Origin: an uncultured bacterium
GTDB lineage: Bacteria > Actinomycetota > Coriobacteriia > Coriobacteriales > Atopobiaceae
Assembly (NCBI GenBank): GCA_905215465.1
Contig: CAJMPT010000026.1
Location: 1 to 22,260 of the forward strand
Direction of reading: 5' to 3'
DNA: 22,260 bases
A model generated the notes under the pieces. It was not told the DNA's origin, did no database searches, and saw only the letters and a program-made list of their open reading frames with translations. A program made the translations under genes and the position numbers. Position 1 is the first letter of the stretch. Each line of letters starts with the position of its first letter. Positions 1 to 6,270 of this stretch are shown one piece after another.

Positions 1-577
1 CGTAGGCGGTCCAGACGATCCACTGCTCGCCGGCGTCCTCGTAGTCCTCGCCGCCAGCCTCGGCCACGGCCATCATGAACTCGTCCTCGTCCACGGCGTT
101 CTCGCGGTCGGCGACCTTCTTCTCATCGGACTTGATGATCTTGTCGACGGCGATGGAGCCCTTGCGCTCGAACTGGAAGGAGACGGAGCCGGCGGTGCCC
201 AGCGAGCCGCCCGCGTGGGTGAAGGCAGAACGCACGTCAGCGGCGGTGCGGTTCTTGTTGTCGGTCAGGCAGTCGACGTAGACCGCGACGCCCGCGGGGC
301 CGTAGCCCTCGTAGGTGATCTCGGTGTAGACGGCGGCGTCGGCACCGGCGCCAAAGGCCTTGTCGATGGCGGCCTTGATCTTGGCGTTGGGCATGGAGAC
401 CATACGGGCACGTGCCACGGCGGCAGCCAGGGAGGCGTTGTTGTCGGGGTTGGGGTCGCCGCCGAGCTTGGCCGCAACGGTGATGTTGCGGGAGAGCTTG
501 GAGAACAGCGCGGAGCGCTTGGCGTCGATAGCGGCCTTCTTGTGCTTGGTGGTTGCCCACTTAGAGTGTCCGGACAT
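1..577 (-). CDS. yebC: YebC/PmpR/TACO1 family protein, 3' end cut by window edge
   Basis: The reading frame opens with the family's hallmark N-terminus (MSGHSKW, then KHKKAAIDAKR) and continues through KLGGDPNPDNN, the YEGYGPAGVA segment and the NKNRTAADVR..F motif, all diagnostic of YebC. About 192 of the roughly 240-250 usual residues are present and the C-terminus lies outside the window. The start is ATG at 577-575, preceded at good spacing by AAGGGGAT. YebC proteins were first described as DNA-binding regulators; more recent work on the family points to a role at the ribosome during synthesis of proline-rich stretches. The protein is cytosolic. It is divergent from the antiporter gene. 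Recognition is very secure; the precise role in this organism is not. Confidence 0.97.
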   Translation of the reverse strand, partial: MSGHSKWATTKHKKAAIDAKRSALFSKLSRNITVAAKLGGDPNPDNNASLAAAVARARMVSMPNAKIKAAIDKAFGAGADAAVYTEITYEGYGPAGVAVYVDCLTDNKNRTAADVRSAFTHAGGSLGTAGSVSFQFERKGSIAVDKIIKSDEKKVADRENAVDEDEFMMAVAEAGGEDYEDAGEQWIVWTAY

Positions 578-664
578 GCACATCCCCTTCTCGCTGCCTC
601 TTGGCGGGCGCCCTTACGCCCATGCCGACGGGGCACTGAACTAACTTGGAAAACAAACTCACTC

Positions 665-694
665 ATGCTAAACAAAAGGGCCCTACCCTGTAAA
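665..694 (-). promoter_or_regulatory. Candidate sigma-70-type promoter for yebC
   Basis: On the minus strand TTTACA (plus 694-689) and TAGCAT (plus 670-665) are separated by 18 bases and lie about 90 bases upstream of the yebC ATG. The matches to consensus are 5/6 and 4/6. This is the best hexamer pair I found in the yebC/antiporter intergenic region, but it is only an inference from sequence. Confidence 0.35.
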
Positions 695-737
695 GACCCC
701 GAGCGCAAGCCCCTCACATTAGCAACAAATCAAACCA

Positions 738-759
738 CGGCGAGAAGGGCTTCTCGCCG
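738..759. repeat. Perfect 10-bp inverted repeat in the yebC/antiporter intergenic region
   Basis: CGGCGAGAAG at 738-747 and CTTCTCGCCG at 750-759 are exact reverse complements separated by two bases. The core CGAGAAG-N2-CTTCTCG recurs at 14202-14217, also between genes. Read on the minus strand the hairpin is followed by a T-rich stretch (TGGTTTGATTTG), but no minus-strand gene ends here. That makes an operator or a dispersed palindrome as likely as a terminator. It lies about 65 bases upstream of the antiporter start. Confidence 0.55.
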
Positions 760-824
760 CACGCGCTAGAGTGGGCAGGGGGGCGCCTTCCCGCCCCGCT
801 CGCCCCGTCAGGCTTGGAGATACC

Positions 825-2225
825 TTGGTTGAGAACCTCTGCATGCTCGCGGTCATCATGGCCCTCGTCCTTGGGTGCTCGTTTCTGGCGAGCCTCATTC
901 CCGGGCGGCCCGTGCCCGAGGTGGTGTTCTTCGTCTTTGCGGGCGCCATCGTGGGGCCCAACTGCCTGGGGCTGGTCCAGCCGCTGGACGGCCTTGCGCT
1001 CATAAGCCGCCTGGGCATGGGGCTTCTCTTCCTCATGGCGGGCTACGAGCTCGACCCGCGCGAGCTCGCCGGAAGGATGGGCAGGCACGCGGCCGTGTGC
1101 TGGGCCGCCTCAGCCGCGCTGGCCTTCCTGATCACGCCGCGGCTGGGGCTGGGCCTCTCCCCCACCGGCACGGCGGCCTTCGCCATCGCGCTCACCACCA
1201 CGGCCTACGGAACCCTTGTGCCCATCATGCGCGACCGCGGCCTGGGCGGCACGCGGGTGGGCCGGGTCGTTGTGGCCTACGGTGCCATGGGAGAGATCCT
1301 GCCCGTGCTTGCCATGTCGCTTTTGCTCTCTCCCCACCGCTCGACGTCCATGAACCTGGCCGTGCTGGCGGGCTTCTTCGTGCTGTGCCTGGTGGTGGCG
1401 GTTCGCGCCGAGCGCGCCCGGGACGTGGGAAGCAGGCTCTCCGACTTCCTGCACCAGAACGCCGAGAACGCGGGCTCCCAGCCGACGCTGCGCGCGGCGG
1501 TCCTCCTGCTGGTGGCGCTTCTGGCGCTGGCCGAGATGCTTGACCTGGACGCCGTGCTGGCAGCGTTTGCCGCCGGCTTCATCCTGCGCCACGTGGTGGG
1601 CAGGGACGGCGACCACCGCGTCATGCAGAAGGTGGAGGTCGTGGGCAACGGCCTGTTTGTGCCGGCGTTCTTTGTGTACTCGGGCCTGGGCATAGACTTT
1701 GCGGCCGTGGGCGCCAGCCCCAGCCTGCTGCTGACGTTCATGGCGCTACTGCTTGCGGTGCGCGCCATCCCGCTGGGCCTTTCTCTCTCCGCCTTCCCCG
1801 AGACCCGCGACATGCCGCTTGGCGAGAAGGTCTCGGCCTCGCTCTACTGCACCATGGCACTGCCCCTCATCGTGGCGCTCACCGAGGCGGCCACCCGCGC
1901 GGACGCCATGGACGAGCAGATGGCGAGCGTCCTCGTGACCTCGGGCGCGCTCTCGGTGCTGGCCATCCCCGTCATCACGTCCCTCTTCCGCGTGGCCATT
2001 GCGGCTCACCCAGTGGAGGCCGCGCGCGAGGTGGTCGAGCGTCCGGAGGAGCTGCGCCGCATCATCCACGAGCACCAGGAGCACGCCCACGAGGTGGCCG
2101 AGCGCTTCCACGAGGAGCGCCGCGAGCTGCGCCGTCGCGGCGTGAGGCTCTCCTCGGCAGACTTCCTGGCCCAGGAGCGCGAACCCAAAACGCGCGCCGG
2201 CGGCGGTGAACAAACCAGCAGCTAG
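825..2225 (+). CDS. Cation:proton antiporter, CPA2 (KefB/NapA-like, Na_H_Exchanger) family
   Basis: The product is very hydrophobic, with about 12-13 membrane segments, and has CPA2 features: the early VFAGAIVGPNCLGLV segment, a LLFLMAGYELD stretch matching the family's FxxGxELD region, and a later PAFFVYSGLGIDF segment typical of the second core half. It should exchange Na+ or K+ for protons across the cell membrane. After the last helix (near residue 400) comes a charged, His/Glu/Arg-rich cytosolic tail of about 70 residues predicted to be helical or coiled-coil. There is no recognisable TrkA-N/RCK domain. I chose TTG at 825 because GGAG (816-819) lies five bases upstream. ATG at 843 and GTG at 771 are the alternatives; the GTG would add an 18-residue Arg/Pro-rich tail that looks non-coding. 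Ion specificity cannot be told. Confidence 0.88.
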   Translation: MVENLCMLAVIMALVLGCSFLASLIPGRPVPEVVFFVFAGAIVGPNCLGLVQPLDGLALISRLGMGLLFLMAGYELDPRELAGRMGRHAAVCWAASAALAFLITPRLGLGLSPTGTAAFAIALTTTAYGTLVPIMRDRGLGGTRVGRVVVAYGAMGEILPVLAMSLLLSPHRSTSMNLAVLAGFFVLCLVVAVRAERARDVGSRLSDFLHQNAENAGSQPTLRAAVLLLVALLALAEMLDLDAVLAAFAAGFILRHVVGRDGDHRVMQKVEVVGNGLFVPAFFVYSGLGIDFAAVGASPSLLLTFMALLLAVRAIPLGLSLSAFPETRDMPLGEKVSASLYCTMALPLIVALTEAATRADAMDEQMASVLVTSGALSVLAIPVITSLFRVAIAAHPVEAAREVVERPEELRRIIHEHQEHAHEVAERFHEERRELRRRGVRLSSADFLAQEREPKTRAGGGEQTSS

Positions 2226-2238
2226 ACGATTTGGGTTC
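2181..2238. repeat. Inverted pair GAACCCAAA / TTTGGGTTC around the antiporter stop codon
   Basis: GAACCCAAA at 2181-2189 (inside the last antiporter codons) is the exact reverse complement of TTTGGGTTC at 2230-2238, just past the TAG at 2223-2225. Two more copies of the same 9-mer form the palindrome at 2329-2357. Folding the mRNA would put the stop codon in a 40-base loop. No U-tract follows. Confidence 0.5.
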
Positions 2239-2328
2239 GGGCTGCAGCCGTCCTCGCGCTCTCTGCGGCCATCGCCCTTTCACGAGCTGGGAATTTGCCG
2301 AGACGCACCTCGCTGGCGGCTACCCCTC

Positions 2329-2357
2329 GAACCCAAATCGGAATCCGATTTGGGTTC
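2329..2357. terminator. 29-bp palindrome between convergent genes, possible bidirectional terminator
   Basis: GAACCCAAATCGGA (2329-2342) and its exact reverse complement TCCGATTTGGGTTC (2344-2357) flank a single central base, giving 14-bp arms. The last two bases overlap the stop codon (2356-2358) of the minus-strand transporter gene. It sits where the antiporter and the ECF operon converge, as a shared terminator would, but neither side has a clear T-run. A protein-binding palindrome is the alternative. Confidence 0.5.
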
Positions 2358-3045
2358 AGAGGTCGTACTTGCTCACCACGCGGCGGATGGAGCGGCCCCA
2401 CGGCAGCCATATGACGGCGAGAAACGCCGCCGTGGCCACGCCGTGGACGCAGTCGAGAGGCGCCCCGGCCGCATAGGCCGCAAGCACGGACTGCCAAGTC
2501 AGGGGCCGCACGAAGCCCAGGACGTAGTACCCGTTGAGAATGGCCCCGTACATGAGGGCGGAGACAAACCCCCACGCGTAGAGGGCCCCGCGCCTCTCGA
2601 GCAGGCCGGCGTCGGCAAGGACGCCGCCGAGGTAGCCCACCAGGCCCCACGCGTACATCTGCCAGGGCGTCCAGGATCCCTGCCCGAAGAAGAAGTTGGA
2701 GACGAGGGCGGCCACGGCGCCCGCCATGAAGCCGTTCCTACGCCCCAGGGTGGCCCCTGCCACGATGGCGATGGCCGAGACCGGCTTGACGTCCGGGATG
2801 GGCGCAAAGAGCACGCGGCCGGCTGCGGCCGTAGCGGCAAGGACGGCCGTGGGCATGAGCTGGCGCAGCGGCGGCCGCGAGGCCTCGTAGCTGGCAAAGA
2901 GCAGCCCCACGGCAAGGACGGCCACGAGCAGCGTGAGGCCGGCCGTGGCGTCGACGCCCGCGAGCGCCGTGCCCACCATGACGACGGGCACCGCCAGGAG
3001 CGCCGGCACCTCGAGCGCCGAGAGGATGCGAGAGACCCCAGTCAC
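2356..3045 (-). CDS. ECF transporter S (substrate-binding) component, CbrT-like
   Basis: This is a 229-residue integral membrane protein with about six hydrophobic segments. It contains the pattern of one S-component family seen in Gram-positive bacteria: a P-DVKP-SAIAIVAG stretch, then GFMAGA..ALVSNFFFGQG-WTPWQM-AWG, then AYAAG.P.D..HG near the end. It should bind the substrate in the membrane and dock on EcfT/EcfA. That family includes or closely resembles CbrT, the vitamin B12 S component, and two DUF4430 proteins in the same run support a corrinoid or related cofactor; the substrate remains an inference. The start is GTG at 3045, ten bases after the EcfA stop, with a G-rich site (GGGGGCGG) in the gap. 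It is the last gene of the operon. Confidence 0.8.
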   Translation of the reverse strand: MTGVSRILSALEVPALLAVPVVMVGTALAGVDATAGLTLLVAVLAVGLLFASYEASRPPLRQLMPTAVLAATAAAGRVLFAPIPDVKPVSAIAIVAGATLGRRNGFMAGAVAALVSNFFFGQGSWTPWQMYAWGLVGYLGGVLADAGLLERRGALYAWGFVSALMYGAILNGYYVLGFVRPLTWQSVLAAYAAGAPLDCVHGVATAAFLAVIWLPWGRSIRRVVSKYDL

Positions 3046-3055
3046 GGCCGCCCCC

Positions 3056-4477
3056 CTAGGCCCGCAACGCCCACGAGTCGGAGAAGAACTCCGCCGTGGG
3101 CTGCGTGCAGGTGATCTGCCCGTCAAAGAGCAGGGAGACGTCGTCGGCCACGGTCCGGGCAAACCCCAGGTCGTGCGTGGAGAGAAGCACCGTCGCCCCG
3201 GCATCGGCCGCACCCGCAACCGCGGAGGCCACCCAGGCGCGGGCGTGGTTGTCCAGGGCCTTGGTGGGCTCGTCAAGAAGCAGGAGTCGCGGGCGCGCGA
3301 GCAGGAGCTTCTGCAAGGCGAGCATCTGCTGCTGGCCGCCGGAGAGGTCGTAGGGGTGACGGTCGGCGGCATCGGCAAGGCCCAGACGCTTGAGCGCCTG
3401 GGCGACCTCGGCCTCTCCGTAGCCCGCGCCACCCGACCACTCCCCCAGCTCCTCGCGCACCGTCTCGCACGCGAGGACCGCCTTGGGGGACTGCGGCAAG
3501 AGCACCTGGGCATCTGCCAGCTGGTTTCTCACCCGGCCGCGCTGCGCCCTGGCCACGCCGGCCACGAGCGAGAGGAGCGTTGACTTGCCACTGCCGTTGC
3601 CGCCCACGAGGGCACGCACTTCTCCCCGGCAGAGCTCGAGGTCAAGGCCACGCAGGACCCAGTCGGCGTCCCTGGAATAGCGAAGCCAGGCGTCCGAGAC
3701 GCTCACCGCGGGCGCCCCCGAGCGCTCGCGCGGGGCGATGACCGGAAGGGGGCGCGGCGCCGCGAGGGCCGCCAGACCGCACGGACGGACCGCGCCGCCG
3801 GACACCTCGAAGGCGCAGGTTGCGTACTCCACCATGGGAGCGGGCGCGTGGGTGGCCACGACCACCGTCACGCCAAGCTCGCGGTTGGCACGGAAGAGCA
3901 TGGAGAGGAAGCTCTTCTCGGCTATGGGGTCGAGCATGCTGGTGGGCTCGTCCAGAAGCAGGAGCCGCGGGCGCATGGCGAGCGCGGAGGCCAGGGCGAG
4001 GAGCTGCCGCTGGCCGCCGGAGAGCTCGGCCGTGTGGGCGCGAAACCACGGCTCCATGCCAAGGAAGTTGCAGGTCTCGGCCACGCGACGGCGCATCTGC
4101 GGCTCGGGGACGCCGAGGTTCTCCATGCCAAAGGCCATCTCGTGCCAGACCGTGTCGCAGACCACCTGGGCGTCCGGACTCTGGAAGACGTAGCCCACCA
4201 GGCGCGCGGACTCGAGCGGCGCGAGGCCGCCGACCTCGCGGCCAAAGACGCGCACTTCGCCCTCGCGGGCGCCCACAGGGGAGATCTCGGGCTTGGCAAG
4301 GCGCAAAAGCGTGGACTTCCCCGCGCCCGTGCCACCAACGAGCAGGGCAAACGCGCCCTCGGGCACGGTCAGGTCGGCATGGTCCAGCACAGGGGCGGAT
4401 GCCTGCGGATAGGCAAAGCCGACGCCGCGCATCTCAAGGGCCGGCTCCGCGCCCGCGGGCGCCTCAGGACAGCTCAT
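3056..4477 (-). CDS. ecfA: ECF transporter energy-coupling ATPase, two fused EcfA/CbiO-type domains
   Basis: One 473-residue chain carries two complete ABC ATPase domains. Domain 1 has Walker A GGTGAGKS (48-55), Q-loop at Q99, signature LSGGQ (152-156), Walker B ending LLLLDE (about 177) and switch His 210. Domain 2 has GGNGSGKS (292-299), Q329, LSGGQ (378-382), a second LLLLDE and His 435. All catalytic motifs are intact in both halves, so the chain could form the ATPase pair by itself and replace separate EcfA1 and EcfA2. It couples ATP hydrolysis to toppling of the S component via EcfT. Its ATG overlaps the ecfT stop in an ATGA, implying translational coupling. A dedicated ATPase/EcfT set beside one S component fits a group I ECF transporter. 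Confidence 0.95.
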   Translation of the reverse strand: MSCPEAPAGAEPALEMRGVGFAYPQASAPVLDHADLTVPEGAFALLVGGTGAGKSTLLRLAKPEISPVGAREGEVRVFGREVGGLAPLESARLVGYVFQSPDAQVVCDTVWHEMAFGMENLGVPEPQMRRRVAETCNFLGMEPWFRAHTAELSGGQRQLLALASALAMRPRLLLLDEPTSMLDPIAEKSFLSMLFRANRELGVTVVVATHAPAPMVEYATCAFEVSGGAVRPCGLAALAAPRPLPVIAPRERSGAPAVSVSDAWLRYSRDADWVLRGLDLELCRGEVRALVGGNGSGKSTLLSLVAGVARAQRGRVRNQLADAQVLLPQSPKAVLACETVREELGEWSGGAGYGEAEVAQALKRLGLADAADRHPYDLSGGQQQMLALQKLLLARPRLLLLDEPTKALDNHARAWVASAVAGAADAGATVLLSTHDLGFARTVADDVSLLFDGQITCTQPTAEFFSDSWALRA

Positions 4478-5349
4478 TCAAAAGACCTCCAGCGAAACCG
4501 CTCCGTGAGCGCCGCCGCGCAGGGCAGCAGCATCAGGGCGGCGTAGGGAACGTATCCCCACCACGGGCGCAGGACGGGCATGGTGGGATAGAAGCGCCAC
4601 TGCCCGCAGGCGGCAGCGGCCAGGACGGCACAGAGCACGGCGAGAAGCGCCACGCCGCAGACGGAAAGGACGTCCGAGCCGCGCAGGCGCTCGGGCCGGT
4701 AGCAGGTGCGCCGGGCGCCCGACTCCCAGCCGCGGGCGCGCATGGCGTCCGCGCGCTCGAGGGAGTCCTCGAGGGACCAGACCATGAGCTGCGTGGTCAC
4801 GCGCGTGAGGCGGGAGGTCGACGAGGGCGCGGTGCCGGCGGCCGTGCAGGCGTCAAGCGATGCGCGCACGCCCCGGCTACGGCGCAGCAGCTGCGGCGCA
4901 AGCTGAGAGGCCATGGAGACCAGCAGGCTCACGGAGGCGGCGCGGCCGTGTCCCAGCGCCAGGAGACGATCCTGCGTGAGGACGCAGGCGGCATCCTCCA
5001 GCCACACCACCACCGAGACCATGAGGGCGCCCATGCAGGCGCCGTAGGCCAGGCTCTCCAGGTAGACCCGGATTGGCCCCACGCTCAGGAGCAGCGTCGA
5101 GCCCGAGGCGGAGAAAAGCGGGTTGGCAAGGCACACCAGCGCGAGCATGGGCAGCTGCCACCTCAGGCCGGACGCCGTGGCCCGCAGGCCGCGAGCGAGC
5201 GCCGAGAAGCCCAGCGCACCCGCAAGCGAGATGGCCACCAGCACCGGCTGCACGCAGAACATGGTGAGGCAGACCACGGCAAGAAAGCACGCCGCCGGCA
5301 CGATGGCATGGCAGGCGTCAAACGCCCCGTGCTTCTCGGCGGCCCTCAT
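4474..5349 (-). CDS. ecfT: ECF transporter transmembrane coupling component EcfT
   Basis: The 291-residue membrane protein has several hydrophobic helices at the N-terminus, a long amphipathic central part and two C-terminal helices. It carries ADAMRARGWES, the EcfT coupling-helix motif of the A-x-AMxARG type that docks on the ATPase groove. The ATG at 5349 is chosen because minus-strand GGGGAGG (plus 5357-5363) lies seven bases upstream. An in-frame ATG at 5385 would add 12 residues (MTTTNQERGGRR) but has no ribosome site and sits inside a TATAAT box. The 3' end overlaps the ATPase start by four bases. It scaffolds the fused ATPase and the S component encoded next. Confidence 0.92.
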   Translation of the reverse strand: MRAAEKHGAFDACHAIVPAACFLAVVCLTMFCVQPVLVAISLAGALGFSALARGLRATASGLRWQLPMLALVCLANPLFSASGSTLLLSVGPIRVYLESLAYGACMGALMVSVVVWLEDAACVLTQDRLLALGHGRAASVSLLVSMASQLAPQLLRRSRGVRASLDACTAAGTAPSSTSRLTRVTTQLMVWSLEDSLERADAMRARGWESGARRTCYRPERLRGSDVLSVCGVALLAVLCAVLAAAACGQWRFYPTMPVLRPWWGYVPYAALMLLPCAAALTERFRWRSFE

Positions 5350-5383
5350 GCGCCTGCCTCCCCTCTCTTGATTGGTGGTGGTC

Positions 5384-5389
5384 ATTATA
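5384..5389 (-). promoter_or_regulatory. Perfect TATAAT -10 box upstream of ecfT
   Basis: TATAAT reads on the minus strand about 35 bases before the ecfT ATG. No convincing -35 hexamer is present at 16-18 bases; that space is occupied by the GC-rich hairpin at 5394-5429. It may be a weak internal promoter for the transporter genes, or chance. Confidence 0.35.
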
Positions 5390-5393
5390 GGAG

Positions 5394-5429
5394 CCGCGGG
5401 GCGCCACCCGGAAAGGAGGCGCCCCGCGG
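5394..5429 (-). terminator. GC-rich 12-bp hairpin between the DUF4430 gene and ecfT
   Basis: CCGCGGGGCGCC (5394-5405) and its exact complement GGCGCCCCGCGG (5418-5429) enclose a 12-base loop. It lies 22 bases downstream of the DUF4430 stop and ahead of ecfT on the same strand. Without a U-tract it is not a classic intrinsic terminator. It could reduce read-through, protect the 3' end of the surface-protein mRNA, or set different levels for binding proteins and transporter. Confidence 0.55.
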
Positions 5430-5451
5430 CAGAAAACGGGCTCAACTTGTT

Positions 5452-6270
5452 CTAGTACTCCACGTTGGCGTACCACCAGCGGATGGAGTCGCCGTCGGAG
5501 AGCTCATAGCTCGAACAGGCGTAGTTGGGCTCCACGCCGTTGACGGAGTAGAGCCAGCCGCTCATTGCGCCGTGGTCCTTCTCGGCAAGGCCGGCGATGG
5601 AGCTCACGTACATGCCGTAGCCGGTGCTCTTGGCGTTGTAGGAGACCCCGCTGGCCGCAAGGGCATCGTAGACGGTGGAGCCGGGGGCCAGCGAGAGCGT
5701 GGCCGAGGAGCTGCCGGCGCCGGCCTGAGAACCGTCGACGGTGATGGTCACCGTGATGCGCGCCGGGCAAGAGGGGCTTGTGGCGCCAGAGCCGCCGCCA
5801 GATCCAGAGCCGCCGGACGGGGCGCTCGGAGCTGAGGACGGCTTGCCGCCGGAGGAGCCGGAGCCGGTCGGGGCGTTGGCCGAGGAGGAAGGGCCGGAGC
5901 CGCCGGCGGTCGTCTGGGCCGAGGAGCTGGAGCCGGACGAGGCCTCCGCGGAGAGGGCGTCCTTCTCGACAGAGCCATCGGACGGAGCCTCAGAGGAAGC
6001 CTCGCCGGAGTTCTCGGCGGCGTCCGCCGGTTGGGCGGCGTCATCGCCCTGGGGGGCAAGCTCGATGGAGGGCGCGGAACCCTCCTCCTCGACGGTCTGC
6101 AGCGCCCCTCCCAGGAAGGCGAGGGGGTCCGCACCCTGGGAGTACTCCCAGGCGGACCAGCCGCAGAAGGCGATGGCCACGGCCGCGAGGACGGCCACCA
6201 CCGGTCGCAGGACGCGCAGGGCGTCGCTGCGGCCGGAGCCGTCCGGGCGGTTGCTTTCGGAGGGAGCCAC
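5452..6270 (-). CDS. Membrane-anchored DUF4430 (transcobalamin C-terminal-like) surface protein
   Basis: This 272-residue protein has a short cytosolic N-terminus, one hydrophobic segment at about residues 20-42 (an uncleaved anchor or signal; there is no lipobox), a Ser/Gly/Pro/Ala-rich linker from about 60 to 160, and a C-terminal DUF4430 domain from about 165 to 272. The domain ends with the characteristic MSGWLYSVNG and DGDSIRWWY pattern. Two cysteines (in SPSCPA and YACSS) bracket the domain and could form a disulfide. DUF4430 is related to the C-terminal domain of transcobalamin and intrinsic factor, so a cofactor-binding role outside the membrane is likely; ligand binding is inferred. 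The GTG start shares its G with the TAG of the giant upstream gene (TAGTG), so translation is probably coupled. It precedes ecfT. Confidence 0.85.
   Translation of the reverse strand: MAPSESNRPDGSGRSDALRVLRPVVAVLAAVAIAFCGWSAWEYSQGADPLAFLGGALQTVEEEGSAPSIELAPQGDDAAQPADAAENSGEASSEAPSDGSVEKDALSAEASSGSSSSAQTTAGGSGPSSSANAPTGSGSSGGKPSSAPSAPSGGSGSGGGSGATSPSCPARITVTITVDGSQAGAGSSSATLSLAPGSTVYDALAASGVSYNAKSTGYGMYVSSIAGLAEKDHGAMSGWLYSVNGVEPNYACSSYELSDGDSIRWWYANVEY

Noticed and set aside
771..824. GTG at 771 as the antiporter start
   Set aside because: It adds an Arg/Pro-rich non-membrane segment and has no ribosome site, while TTG at 825 does.
6130..6215. Lipoprotein signal in the small DUF4430 protein (a Cys in its hydrophobic segment)
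   Set aside because: The residues before the Cys (AIAF) do not make a lipobox.
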